From: DATAEK01 sp036258055 | GTDB lineage: Bacteria > Acidobacteriota > Vicinamibacteria > Vicinamibacterales > 2-12-FULL-66-21 | DNA length: 27,288 nucleotides | Direction of reading: 5' to 3' | NCBI GenBank assembly: GCA_036258055.1 | Contig: DATAEK010000287.1 | Coordinates: forward strand, 1-27,288 | Part shown: in pieces, positions 7,007 through 18,019 of the stretch | How positions within the stretch are numbered: position 1 is the stretch's first letter | How the letters are laid out: the number at the start of each line of letters is the position of its first letter | Position numbers and translations under genes: made by a program | Notes under the pieces: model-generated | Told to the model about the DNA's origin: nothing | Databases searched by the model: none | The model's input: only the letters and a program-made list of their open reading frames with translations

Positions 7007-8407
7007 TCAGTCCACAGCCTTGAGCGCGAGCTGCAGGTACGCCCGTTCGTCGCGAGGAAACGCCACGGGATAGACGCCCGTGTAACAGGAGGTGCAGTAA
7101 GAGCTCTGCTGATGACCAACGGCCGCGCGCAGTCCTTCCAGACTCAGGTACGCCAGGCTGTCTGCCTCGACGTACTTCCGGATTTCCTCGATTGAATGCG
7201 TAGCCGCGATGAGCTCCGTCCGGCTCGGCGTGTCCACGCCGTAGAAACACGGCGAGATCGTCGGCGGACAGCTGATGCGGAGGTGAACCTCCCGGGCGCC
7301 CGCCGCCTTGACCATCTTCACGATTTTTCGGCTCGTCGTACCGCGGACAATCGAGTCGTCCAACAGGACGACGCGGCGGTTTTCAAGGATGCTCCGCACG
7401 GGATTGAGCTTCACCTTGACACTGAAGTGTCGAATCGACTGCTGCGGCTGGATGAAGGTCCTACCGACGTAGTGATTCCGGATGAGCCCCATCTTCATGG
7501 GGATCCCGGCTTCCTCGGCATACCCGATCGCGCCGCACACTCCGGAGTCGGGGATGGGAACCACGACATCAGCCTCGGCCGGCGCCTCGCGGGCAAGTAT
7601 CCGTCCCAGATCGGTGCGGACCTCGTTCACGCTCCGGCCGAAGACGTAGCTGTCCGGGCGCGCGAAGTACACGTGCTCGAAGACGCAATGAGCGAGCGGC
7701 TGCGGCGGAAAGGGCTTGATCGAGCGCAACCCTGCCTCGGTGATGACGAGGAGCTCCCCTGGCTCGATGTCCCGGACGTAGGTCGCGCCGATCAAATCCA
7801 TCGCGCAGGTCTCTGAGCACACGATCCACGCGTCGCCGAGACGGCCGAGTGCCAGTGGGCGGAAACCGTGCGGGTCGCGCGCGGCGATCAACCGGTTCTT
7901 CGTCAGGAGCACGAACGAGTAGGCGCCTTGGATCTGCGCAATTGACTCGACCAGCGCTTCTTCGACCGACGGCGCTTTCGAGCGCGCGTAGAGGTGAAGA
8001 ATGACTTCGGTGTCGCTGCTGGTCTGGAAGATGGACCCGCTCTGCACGAGCTCGTCGCGCAGATCGAGCGCGTTCACGAGGTTGCCGTTGTGGCCGACCG
8101 CAATCTGCCCGTGCGCGCAATCGATCAGGAACGGTTGCGCGTTGTCCAGTTTGCTCTCACCCGCCGTCGAGTAGCGGGTGTGCCCGATCGCCAGATGTCC
8201 CGGCAACTTCTCGAGCGTCTCCTCGCTGAAGGCGTCGGCGACCTGGCCCATCGCTCGGGAGAGACGGATCCGCTCGCCGTCAGCCGCGGCAATGCCCGCG
8301 CTCTCCTGTCCGCGATGTTGCAGGGCGTAAAGACCGAGGTAGGTCAGGTTCGCGGACTCCGGGTGTCCGTAAATCCCGAAGACGCCGCACTCGTCCTTGA
8401 AGGGCAT
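7007..8407 (-). CDS. purF: Amidophosphoribosyltransferase
   Basis: First committed step of purine synthesis: PRPP plus glutamine gives phosphoribosylamine. The N-terminal Ntn glutaminase domain has its nucleophile at Cys7 (MPFKDE|CGVFGIYG), so a six-residue propeptide must be removed. Further glutaminase-domain motifs are LQHRGQESAGIA, GHTRYSTAG and GHNGNL. The C-terminal phosphoribosyltransferase domain carries the PRPP loop VVLLDDSIVRGTTSRK (346-361). Cys241, Cys387 (SPCFYG), Cys438 and Cys441 (YCTSC) match the pattern of the [4Fe-4S] Bacillus-type enzyme, which is oxygen-sensitive in that species. The protein has 466 residues. purL ends 24 bp upstream; the HEAT-repeat gene follows after 10 bp. 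Confidence 0.97.
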   Translation of the reverse strand: MPFKDECGVFGIYGHPESANLTYLGLYALQHRGQESAGIAAADGERIRLSRAMGQVADAFSEETLEKLPGHLAIGHTRYSTAGESKLDNAQPFLIDCAHGQIAVGHNGNLVNALDLRDELVQSGSIFQTSSDTEVILHLYARSKAPSVEEALVESIAQIQGAYSFVLLTKNRLIAARDPHGFRPLALGRLGDAWIVCSETCAMDLIGATYVRDIEPGELLVITEAGLRSIKPFPPQPLAHCVFEHVYFARPDSYVFGRSVNEVRTDLGRILAREAPAEADVVVPIPDSGVCGAIGYAEEAGIPMKMGLIRNHYVGRTFIQPQQSIRHFSVKVKLNPVRSILENRRVVLLDDSIVRGTTSRKIVKMVKAAGAREVHLRISCPPTISPCFYGVDTPSRTELIAATHSIEEIRKYVEADSLAYLSLEGLRAAVGHQQSSYCTSCYTGVYPVAFPRDERAYLQLALKAVD

Positions 8408-8431
8408 TTAATGACGTCGTGTCCTCTTATT

Positions 8432-10699
<2,268 letters not shown>

Positions 10700-10730
10700 A
10701 GTGACGTGTCTGTCCGATGGAACGATACGG

Positions 10731-11423
10731 CTACCGGGCGAGGACGCCGACGACCGATTCAAAGAGCACGAGACCGTCGGCGCTCCCGAGCATGGTCTCG
10801 CATGCCCGCTCCGGATGCGGCATCATGCCCACGACGTTGCGCTCGGCGTTGCAGATGCCCGCGATGTTGTGCAGCGCCCCGTTCGGATTCGCAGCGTCGG
10901 TGATCTCTCCGCGGGCGTCGCAGTAGCGAAATACCACACGCCCCGACGATTCGAGCGACTGCACGACGTCCGTGTCCGCGTAGTAATTCCCCTCGCCGTG
11001 GGCGATCGGAATCCGCAGCACCTGTCCCGGTTTCGCCAGCGACGTGAACGGCGTGCCGGTCTGCTCGACCCGGACGTGCACGTGCTCGCAGTGGAACTTG
11101 AGATCGCGATTGCGCAGCATCGCGCCGGGCAGAAGTCCGGCCTCGAGCAGGATCTGAAAGCCGTTGCAGATTCCAAAGACGGGTCCGCCTCGACGCGCGA
11201 ATTCAGAGACCGCCGTCATGATCGGCGAGAAGCGCGCGATCGCACCCGTTCGCAAATAGTCGCCGTGCGAGAAGCCACCCGGCAGGATGACCACGTCCGC
11301 CGCGCCGAGGCTCGTCTCTTTGTGCCAGACGAACGTCGCATCCTGGCCGAGGACGTGCTTCGCCGCGTGATAGGCGTCGTGATCGCAGTTGGATCCGGGA
11401 AAGACGATGATGGCGAATGTCAT
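10731..11423 (-). CDS. purQ: Phosphoribosylformylglycinamidine synthase, glutaminase subunit
   Basis: Class I glutamine amidotransferase supplying ammonia to PurL. It starts MTFAIIVFPGSNCDHD; the nucleophile is Cys86 in FGICNGFQ and the catalytic His/Glu lie in MMPHPERA near the C-terminus. The 230 residues match the family. The frame stays open a further 60 codons upstream, but those codons are repeat DNA, and the conserved N-terminus fixes the start at 11423. There is no Shine-Dalgarno: the ATG is preceded by CAAACTAAAAAA, and a 9-bp GC hairpin of repeat B ends 11 nt before it. Confidence 0.95.
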   Translation of the reverse strand: MTFAIIVFPGSNCDHDAYHAAKHVLGQDATFVWHKETSLGAADVVILPGGFSHGDYLRTGAIARFSPIMTAVSEFARRGGPVFGICNGFQILLEAGLLPGAMLRNRDLKFHCEHVHVRVEQTGTPFTSLAKPGQVLRIPIAHGEGNYYADTDVVQSLESSGRVVFRYCDARGEITDAANPNGALHNIAGICNAERNVVGMMPHPERACETMLGSADGLVLFESVVGVLAR

Positions 11424-11561
11424 TTTTTTAGTTTGCGGCGGGGCCCCACCCCCGCCGCCTGCCAGCGCTTTGCATTTCTCAGTGTGCCTGGGGCCCCCCC
11501 ACGCACTGCAGCTCGCGCGTTCGCGCTCGCTGCGGCTCAAGGCTGCTCGCTCGCGCCGCCG
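11424..11561 (-). repeat. Dispersed intergenic repeat, copy B
   Basis: Occupies most of the 172-bp gap between purS and purQ. Plus-strand order: TTTAGTTTG tail next to the purQ ATG, perfect stem-loop 11435-11458, linker CTGCCAGCGCTTTGCATTTC (from 11459), a degenerate second stem-loop 11484-11506, and the 56-bp core 11506-11561. The architecture is the same as copy A. About 34 bp of unrelated DNA follows before the purS stop. The copy interrupts an otherwise compact operon. Confidence 0.87.
11435..11458. repeat. Constant-loop stem-loop of repeat B
   Basis: GCGGCGGGG, loop CCCCAC, CCCCGCCGC: a perfect 9-bp inverted repeat with the same loop as those in copies A and C. In the purQ transcript it would end 11 nt before the start codon, with a GGGGGTGGGG run on the 5' side. 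Confidence 0.87.
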
Positions 11562-11595
11562 ATTCGGACGACTGCCTGCTTTTAGAACGACTCGG

Positions 11596-11835
11596 CTACT
11601 CAACCTCTATTCGATAACTTTCGATAACCGGGTTCGCGAGCAGTTTGTCCGCGACCTCGGAGGCCAGCGAGCGCGCCTGCTCCCTGGACGCCGAGTCGAG
11701 TTCGAGCTCGAAGTACTTACCCTGGCGGACATCACCGATACCGCGATATCCCATCGTGTGCAGCGAATCGGCTATCGTCTGTCCCTGCGGGTCGAACACC
11801 GATGGCTTCAAGGTCACGAACACTCGCGCTTTCAT
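11596..11835 (-). CDS. purS: Phosphoribosylformylglycinamidine synthase, PurS subunit
   Basis: Small bridging subunit of the PurSQL complex that helps channel ammonia from PurQ to PurL. The 79-residue sequence begins MKARVFVTLKPSVFDPQG and contains HTMGYRGIGDVRQGKYFELEL and the C-terminal NPVIESYRIEVE, all characteristic of PurS. It begins 32 bp after purB and is followed by repeat B and then purQ, the order seen in many Gram-positive-type pur operons. Confidence 0.96.
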   Translation of the reverse strand: MKARVFVTLKPSVFDPQGQTIADSLHTMGYRGIGDVRQGKYFELELDSASREQARSLASEVADKLLANPVIESYRIEVE

Positions 11836-11867
11836 CGTTCAGTCTCTCGACGTGAGGGCAGACGGCA

Positions 11868-13178
11868 CTACGCCGGCGCCGCGACGGACCGGAAGACGCG
11901 GTCGAAGATCGCGTCCACGTTCCGCAGTTGCTCGTTCAACTCGAACGCCTTCTCGATCTCGCCCGATGACAGCACAGCGGTGAGATCGGGATCGGCCAAC
12001 AGCAGCGTCTTGAAGTCGCGCTTCTCGTGAAACGACCGCATGGCGTTACGCTGGACCCATTCGTACGCCTGCTCGCGGGACACGCCCCGGCGCGCGAGCT
12101 CCAGCAGAATCGTCCCCGAAAACACGACACCGCGCGATCGTTCCAGGTTCTCTTTCATCCGCTCGGGGTAGACGACCATGCCGCGGACGATGCGGGTGAA
12201 GCGGCGGAGCATGTGGTCGAGGGCGATGAAGCTGTCCGGGAGGATCACCCGCTCGACTGACGAGTGCGAGATGTCACGCTCGTGCCAGAGCGCGATGTTC
12301 TCCATGGCGGCCATCGCGTTGGCGCGCACCAGCCGGGCAAGCCCCGTAATCTGCTCGCAGCCGATCGGATTCCGCTTGTGCGGCATCGCGGACGAGCCCT
12401 TCTGCCCTTTGCCGAACGGCTCCTCCACTTCCCCGATTTCGGTTTTCTGGAGACCGCGAATCTCGAGCGCGAACTTCTCGACGGATGCCGCAGTGATCGC
12501 CAGGGCGCTCAGAAGCTCCGCATGCCGATCGCGCTGGATGACTTGCGACGAGACCGGCGCCGGCTGAAGCCCGAGCCGGGCACACACCCGGGCCTCGATC
12601 TCCGGATCGAGGTGCGCGAACGTGCCTACTGCGCCGGAAAGCTTGCCGACGGCGATGATGTCGCGCGCGCGCAGTACGCGATCGAGATCGCGCTGCAGTT
12701 CCGCGTACCACAGCGCGAGCTTCAGCCCGAAGGTCATGGGCTCGGCGTGGACGCCGTGCGTGCGGCCGATCATCGGGGTCCGGCGGTGTTCCTCGGCGCG
12801 ACCCCGAACGACCTCCATGAGGCCGGCGATGTCTTTGACGATCAGGTCGCAGGCCTGTCGCATCTGGATCGCCTGGGCCGTGTCGATGACGTCGGAGGAG
12901 GTCAGCCCGAAGTGCAGCCATCGCGCCGACGGCCCGACGTGCTCGGCTACGGCCGTCGTGAACGCGATCACGTCGTGCTGCGTCGTCTGTTCGATTTCCT
13001 CGATGCGACTGACGCTGAAGGCCGCCCGCGCGCGCAGGTCGCGCGCGGTGTCCGCCGGAACGATGCCGGCTTCCGCCATGGCATCGGTCGCCGCGAGCTC
13101 GACCTCGAGCCAGGTTTCGTAGCGGCGCTGATCGCTCCAGATCGCGCCCATTTCAGGGTGTGTATACCGTGAAATCAT
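11868..13178 (-). CDS. purB: Adenylosuccinate lyase
   Basis: Fumarase/aspartase-superfamily lyase that splits SAICAR to AICAR and adenylosuccinate to AMP, each time releasing fumarate. The start MISRYTHPEMGAIWSDQ is the family's typical N-terminus. RTHGVHAEPMTFG (about 139-151) and the superfamily signature GSSAMPHKRNP (261-271) carry active-site residues. The 436 residues match the Bacillus-type enzyme. The ATG at 13178 is reached directly by repeat C (CAAACTAAGAAATG) and no Shine-Dalgarno is visible. purS follows 32 bp downstream. Confidence 0.97.
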   Translation of the reverse strand: MISRYTHPEMGAIWSDQRRYETWLEVELAATDAMAEAGIVPADTARDLRARAAFSVSRIEEIEQTTQHDVIAFTTAVAEHVGPSARWLHFGLTSSDVIDTAQAIQMRQACDLIVKDIAGLMEVVRGRAEEHRRTPMIGRTHGVHAEPMTFGLKLALWYAELQRDLDRVLRARDIIAVGKLSGAVGTFAHLDPEIEARVCARLGLQPAPVSSQVIQRDRHAELLSALAITAASVEKFALEIRGLQKTEIGEVEEPFGKGQKGSSAMPHKRNPIGCEQITGLARLVRANAMAAMENIALWHERDISHSSVERVILPDSFIALDHMLRRFTRIVRGMVVYPERMKENLERSRGVVFSGTILLELARRGVSREQAYEWVQRNAMRSFHEKRDFKTLLLADPDLTAVLSSGEIEKAFELNEQLRNVDAIFDRVFRSVAAPA

Positions 13179-13218
13179 TTCTTAGTTTGTCGTGGGGCCG
13201 CCCCACGCATCGCTCATG

Positions 13219-13244
13219 GCGCGTGGGGCCCCACCCCCACGCGC
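13219..13244. repeat. Constant-loop stem-loop of repeat C
   Basis: GCGCGTGGGG, loop CCCCAC, CCCCACGCGC: a perfect 10-bp inverted repeat. The loop is the same as in copies A and B, while the outer stem has its own matched sequence. A shorter relative, CGTGGGG-CCG-CCCCACG, lies at 13191-13207. Confidence 0.86.
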
Positions 13245-13316
13245 GGCACTTGGCGCGTGCGCGCCTCGCGCCAGCCGCAGGCGCTCTGCCAGCGGGTCGC
13301 TTCCTTGTCTTCCATC

Positions 13317-13344
13317 GCCCATGTGCCATTGCCCATGTGCCATC
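13317..13344. repeat. Tandem 14-bp direct repeat inside repeat C
   Basis: GCCCATGTGCCATT is followed immediately by GCCCATGTGCCATC, 13 of 14 bases identical. It lies in the part of copy C that has no counterpart in copies A and B. Confidence 0.75.
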
Positions 13345-13461
13345 CTCGGCGCAGCCGGCGGCCCCACCCCCAGGCACTGCAGCTCGCCCGTTCGCGCTCG
13401 CTGCGGCTCAAGGCTGTTCGCTCGCGCCGGTGACGCGGAGCCACCGGGCATAATCCTTCGC

Positions 13462-14742
13462 TCATCCCAGATCGAGATTCTCGCGCGACAGTTCCGGCAC
13501 GCTCGGGCCGAGCAGCGTTGCCGCGAGTGAGCCGTTGGCGAACAGATCGCTCGCGACGCGCTGGACATCCCCGCTCGTCACCCGCTCCACGCCGGCGAGC
13601 GTTTCGTCGAGTCCGAAGTGCCGGTCGAAGTAGATCTCCTGCCGCGCCAGGTGGGACATGCGGCTCGCGGTGTTCTCGAGGCTCAGCATCAGGCTGCCCT
13701 TGAGATGATCCTTGGCGCGACGCAGCTCGGCGTCGGGAATCGGCATGCGCTTCATCTGCCGCAGCTCCTCGACGCAGAGGTCGATCACCTCGCCCAGTGC
13801 GTCGTTGGCGCAGCCGGCATAAATGGTGATGTTGCCCGCGTCGCGATACGCGCTGAGGCCGCTGAACACGGCGTACGCGAGCCCGCGCTTCTCGCGGACG
13901 TTCTGGAAGAGTCGCGAGCTCATGGATCCGCCGAGAACCGTATTCAGGATGTAGCTGACGTAGCGATCATCGTGGCTTTGCGGATAGCTGTTGGTGCCAA
14001 GACAGAGATGGCTCTGTTCGAGCTCCTTTGTTCGCGTGATCACCTGTGGCACGACCTGCGGCGCCTCTTCGGTGAGCCGCTCGCCCGCAGCCGGCAGCTG
14101 CTCGAACGCCTTCGCCACCAATGCCCGGACGTGGCCGTGATCGAGGTTGCCCGCCGCGGAGATCACCATGTTCGGCGCAACGTAGGCACTTCGGAAGTAC
14201 TGCCGTAAAGAATCCGTCGTGAAGGATTCGACTGTCTCCGGCGATCCGAGAATCGGTCGTCCGAGCGGGTGTCCCTGCCAGAAATGCTGAGTGAAGAGCT
14301 CGTGAACGAGGTCGTCGGGCGTGTCCTCGACCATCTTGATCTCTTCGAGGATCACTTTCTTTTCGCGCTCGATCTCCTCGGCGGCGAAGGCAGGACGCAG
14401 CACGATGTCGGCCAGGAGATCGACGGCGAGGGGCAGATGCTCGTCGAGCACCTTGATGTAGTAGCTGGCGTATTCCTTCGCAGTGAACGCGTCGAGCTGG
14501 CCGCCAATCGAATCGATCGCCTGCGCGATGTCCTCGGCCGATCGCGTGTCAGTGCCTTTGAACAGCATGTGCTCGACGAAGTGCGCGATTCCACCGCGGG
14601 CGTCGCTCTCGTGACGGGAGCCGCGCGTGAGCCACACCCCAATCGTCACCGACCGGACCTGCGGCATGGTCTCGGTGATGAGCCGCAGACCATCGTCCAG
14701 TACTTCGCGAGCCACCATTCGTTGAGTAGAAGTCGTCGTCAC
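13462..14742 (-). CDS. M16-family zinc metallopeptidase (insulinase-like)
   Basis: A 426-residue single-unit pitrilysin/insulinase-family protease. The inverted zinc motif HFVEH is at 54-58 (GGIAHFVEHMLFKGT), and the downstream acidic stretch KKVILEEIKMVEDTPDDLVHE supplies the third ligand region. The C-terminal half has the inactive-homologue domain ending in a region with VREKRGLAYAVFSGLSAYRDAGN, which carries the R/Y substrate-carboxylate motif of M16B enzymes. No signal peptide is evident, so it is probably cytoplasmic, like other PqqL/YmxG-type bacterial members. It is the first gene of the minus-strand pur block, separated from purB by repeat C, and diverges from rlmN. Confidence 0.93.
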   Translation of the reverse strand: MTTTSTQRMVAREVLDDGLRLITETMPQVRSVTIGVWLTRGSRHESDARGGIAHFVEHMLFKGTDTRSAEDIAQAIDSIGGQLDAFTAKEYASYYIKVLDEHLPLAVDLLADIVLRPAFAAEEIEREKKVILEEIKMVEDTPDDLVHELFTQHFWQGHPLGRPILGSPETVESFTTDSLRQYFRSAYVAPNMVISAAGNLDHGHVRALVAKAFEQLPAAGERLTEEAPQVVPQVITRTKELEQSHLCLGTNSYPQSHDDRYVSYILNTVLGGSMSSRLFQNVREKRGLAYAVFSGLSAYRDAGNITIYAGCANDALGEVIDLCVEELRQMKRMPIPDAELRRAKDHLKGSLMLSLENTASRMSHLARQEIYFDRHFGLDETLAGVERVTSGDVQRVASDLFANGSLAATLLGPSVPELSRENLDLG

Positions 14743-14798
14743 CTACGGAGCCCTCCGCGCCGCGCGTCATGGCGCCGCAAGTGGTTGGAACAGAAGGA

Positions 14799-14853
14799 AT
14801 TATAGGACCTTGCCGGAATAGGGATGATATCACGCTCTCTCCGTGCAGTTCAA
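14799..14853 (-). promoter_or_regulatory. Candidate promoters for the M16/pur block
   Basis: On the minus strand TTGAAC (14848-14853), an 18-bp spacer and TATCAT (14824-14829) form a reasonable sigma-70-type promoter. A perfect -10 TATAAT also lies closer to the gene at 14799-14804, though its -35 is weak. Either could start transcription of the peptidase and perhaps the pur genes behind it. Matched by eye. Confidence 0.45.
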
Positions 14854-14925
14854 GGCAGGAGCGACCGAAACCTCCGAGCAGGCATAGTAGAATTGATATC
14901 TTCCTCCTCGCCGAACGGGCGTCCC

Positions 14926-16011
14926 ATGCTGACTCAGCCTCGCATCGACATTGCGGAGACCGACCTGCACGAGCTCGAGCGGTCCCTCGAAGCGGCAGGA
15001 CGGCCCAGGTTCCACGCGCGTCAGATCTTCCAATGGATCCACCGCCGCGGCGTGACTGATTTCGCCGCCATGACCGACATCGGCCGCCAGCTGCGCGAGC
15101 AGCTCAACGATGGATTCATGGTCACGACGCCCCAGGTCGTTCGTCAGGAACGCTCGACTGACGGCACGACGAAATTTCTGTTGAGGCTCGCCGACGGCAA
15201 GCTCATCGAGTCCGTCTTCATCCCGGACACGCCGGCGATGACGTTCTGCCTCTCGACGCAGGTCGGCTGTGCCATGAAATGCGCCTTCTGCCTGACCGGC
15301 AGGATGGGAATCGAACGCAACCTCACCGCCGGCGAGATCGTGGGTCAGGTGCGTGTGCTGACGCGCGAGCTGCACATGCTCGACACGCGCTTCAACATTG
15401 TCCTCATGGGGATGGGTGAGCCGCTGCACAACTACGACGAGACAATGAAGGCGCTGCGGATCCTCGCGGACGAGCACGGGATGGCGATCTCGCCGCGGCG
15501 CATGACCCTGTCGACCGTCGGCGTGCTCCCGGCGCTCGAGCGGCTCGCCACGGAGCCACTCATGCCGAACCTCGCGATCTCGCTGCACTCGACGACCGAG
15601 GATCAGCGCGACATGCTGGTGCCGATCAACCGGAAGTACGGACTGAAGGAGCTGCTCGACGCCTGCCGGCGCTTTCCGCTGAAGCGCCGGAACCGGATCA
15701 CGTTCGAGTACGTGCTGCTCGACGGCATCAACGACACGCCCGAGGACGCGCGGCGCCTCGTCAAGCTCCTGAACGGGATCAAGGCCAAGGTCAATCTGTT
15801 GCCGCTGAACGAAGCAGCCGGCATTCCCTTCACACGGCCATCCGACGATCGCGTCAACCGCTTCGCTCAGATCCTTGCCGATCACCATCTGACGGTCTCG
15901 GTGCGGAAGTCGCGCGGCCGGGACATTCGCGCGGCGTGCGGTCAGCTGATCACCGAGTCGTCTCGCACGAAGGCGCCCGGCCAGCAACTCGCCGCGCTGC
16001 TGCGGGTCTGA
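14926..16011 (+). CDS. rlmN: Dual-specificity RNA methyltransferase RlmN
   Basis: Radical SAM enzyme that methylates C2 of A2503 in 23S rRNA and of A37 in some tRNAs. The cluster motif CAMKCAFC (Cys115, 119, 122) and nearby Cys108 are visible, as is the C-terminal methyl-carrying cysteine in RAACGQL. Other family blocks: FHARQIFQWIHRRG, MGMGEPLHNYDE, STVGVLPAL, AISLHSTTEDQRDMLVPINRKY and FEYVLLDGINDT. The ATG at 14926 gives 361 residues starting MLTQPRIDIAETDLHELE; an upstream in-frame ATG at 14824 would add 34 unconserved residues and overlap the divergent promoter region. It ends 15 bp before the convergent kinase pseudogene. Confidence 0.96.
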   Translation: MLTQPRIDIAETDLHELERSLEAAGRPRFHARQIFQWIHRRGVTDFAAMTDIGRQLREQLNDGFMVTTPQVVRQERSTDGTTKFLLRLADGKLIESVFIPDTPAMTFCLSTQVGCAMKCAFCLTGRMGIERNLTAGEIVGQVRVLTRELHMLDTRFNIVLMGMGEPLHNYDETMKALRILADEHGMAISPRRMTLSTVGVLPALERLATEPLMPNLAISLHSTTEDQRDMLVPINRKYGLKELLDACRRFPLKRRNRITFEYVLLDGINDTPEDARRLVKLLNGIKAKVNLLPLNEAAGIPFTRPSDDRVNRFAQILADHHLTVSVRKSRGRDIRAACGQLITESSRTKAPGQQLAALLRV

Positions 16012-16026
16012 TCCCGGAGCAGCGGC

Positions 16027-17872
16027 TCACCCTCCGGGCACTGCTGCCTTGAGCTCATCGAACCAGCTCAAAACGATCTGAACGGATCGCTGCGACACGC
16101 CCGCCGACGGATTCTGTGTCGGAACAACAAGCCCGACGATCTTCCCATTGGGGGCGATGTCAAACGTCCGGGGCGTGGTAGGCGCGGCCGTCGGGAACGT
16201 CCGCGGGACCGTTACCGCCTTGCCGAAAACGAGCGTCGGCTGCGCCTCGACCGTGACAGCCTCCAGGTCGCCGACCCGGGGGACGTAAAGAAGTTGCTTT
16301 CCATCCGGCGTCCACAGTGGGTGATGGGGAAAGTCCCCGGCTCTCGCGAACAGCTGATAGCGCGCCCCTGTTGGCGGAAACGATTGCACGAAGACCTGAG
16401 TCCCGGCCACCTCGTTGTCGGCGACCGCATAGGCCACCCAGCGCCCGTCGGGCGAGAAGGCCGGCGTCGCACGTGCCATCGACTTGACGTCACTGAACGC
16501 GGCTGACTTGCGATCGCGAAGCGTCAGCATCGAGAGCGTGAAGGACGGACCAACTGATTCCCAGGGGATTCTCGACGGTGCCGATGGTGATCGCAGCTCC
16601 GCCGCCGACTGGCACGCGCTTCATCGTGCGATCTGCGGCCCAGAAGACCAGGGAGTGACCGTCAGGCGAGAATGCGACGCTGGTGATGCCGTCGGTGGTC
16701 TCGGTCCCCTGAATCGGGTGCACCTCGAGAGCGGACATCGTTCGAAGGAACAGGCGGCCGTTCGCCGCGTACGCCAACTGTGTTCCGTCTGGCGAAAACG
16801 CCAGCACCTGACGACCAGTCGCTAGGATCTGTTGGTTCTCCGGCAGACCAACCGAGAACCGCGTCACGGCCGGGCGCGAACGTGATGACGTGCGGCTCCA
16901 GGTCACCAACGTCGCCAGCGCAGCGCTGACAATCGCCACGACTGCCAAGGGGATCGCACGCCGCCACAATGGAACGGGCGGCGGCAATGGCGGCGCCGTG
17001 GAGATCGTCGCGGGCGCGGCGAGGATCGCCTCGATCTCCGCGCGTATGTCACCGATCGCCTGCCATCTGCGTTTCGGCGGCTTCTCGAGACACCGCCGTA
17101 CCAGATCGGTGATTCGCGGGTTCAACGCAGCGGGAAGCGCCGCGAGATCCGGGTCGCGGACGAGTACTGAGGCCAGCACGTCCGCCACTGTCTCTCCCTG
17201 GAACGGCCGCCGTCCTGTCAACATCTCGAACAGCACGGCACCGAAGGAAAAGATGTCGCTGCGCGGATCGGCTGGAACCCCCTTGGCCTGTTCGGGTGAC
17301 ATATACGCGGCGGTACCAAGAATGACGCCTGCCTCGGTGGCCATCCTGCTGAGAGTCGGCGAGTTCGCGATGCTCGCGGCGGCGTGTTCCGACTCCATCG
17401 CCTTGGCCAGACCGAAGTCCAGCACCTTCACCTGGTCATCCGGGGTGATCTTCACGTTGGCCGGTTTCAGATCGCGGTGGATGACCCCTTTTTCGTGCGC
17501 AGCTTCCAGCGCCTCGGCAATCTGACGCGCTACGGCGAGAGATTCAGTGACCGGCATCGGACCGCGCAGCAGCCGGTCGGCGAGGGTTTCCCCTTCGACT
17601 AATTCCATGACGAGAAAAAGCCGCTCCTCGGACTGCTCCATTCCATGGAGCGCGGCGATATTCGGGTGATTCAGTGAGGCGAGCATTCGGGCCTCGCGCG
17701 CGAACCGGGCGAGGCGGTCGGTGTCGAACTGGAAAGCTTCAGGCAGTACCTTGATGGCGACGCTGCGTCCGAGTTTCGTATCACGAGCGCGATAGACCTC
17801 GCCCATTCCCCCGGCGCCGAGCGCCGCGGTGATCTCGTACACGCCCAACGTAGTTCCCGAGGCGAGAGCCAT
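16027..17872 (-). pseudogene. Ser/Thr protein kinase with PD40 propeller, broken by internal deletion and frameshift
   Basis: Two frames together form a decayed receptor-type kinase. The upstream part (17872 to about 16550) has a full kinase domain: GAGGMGEVYRARD (19-31), Lys41 in VAIKVL, HRDLKPAN (132-139), DFG (152-154) and AYMSPEQAKG. A membrane helix follows at about 307-324, then two PD40/TolB-like blades (AFSPDGTQLAYA, AFSPDGHSLVFW). Near ENPLGISW the frame goes out of register and stops at 16490 after a junk tail. The second part (16530 to 16027) resumes with MLTLRDRKS, FSPDGRWVAYA and the normal family ending VLSWFDELKAAVP. Joined, the product would be ~610 residues, well short of the ~850-900 I recall for this family, so the middle blades are missing. 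The kinase domain could still be made. An assembly error is possible. Confidence 0.75.
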
Positions 17873-18019
17873 GGACGCAATCGGTCAGGAATCTATCATT
17901 TTGCGGAACGCCGGCGCCATGCTGGAGAGCGCGCGAGCCACCATCGTTTGCAGCCCGCCGAGGTAACCCATCACCGATCCCAAGCTCGCTGACGTTCCTA
18001 GCAGCTCGGAGGTTGTGTG

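Larger units (their letters stand above)
13179..13455 (-). repeat. Dispersed intergenic repeat, copy C (expanded)
   Basis: Fills nearly all of the gap between the M16 peptidase stop and the purB ATG. Plus-strand order: CTTAGTTTGTCG tail at the purB start, a short stem-loop 13191-13207, a perfect stem-loop 13219-13244, a spacer of about 115 bp with two tandem copies of a 14-bp unit at 13317-13344, a half stem-loop GGCCCCACCCCCAGGCA, the 56-bp core 13377-13432, and a block GGAGCCACCGGGCATAA (13437-13453) also found in copy A. The core matches copy B at about 52 of 56 positions. No gene is seen here. Confidence 0.87.

Noticed and set aside
11424..11603. 60-codon N-terminal extension of purQ in an open frame
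   Set aside because: The extension lies in repeat B, and PurQ's conserved N-terminus (MTFAIIVFPGSN) starts at 11423.
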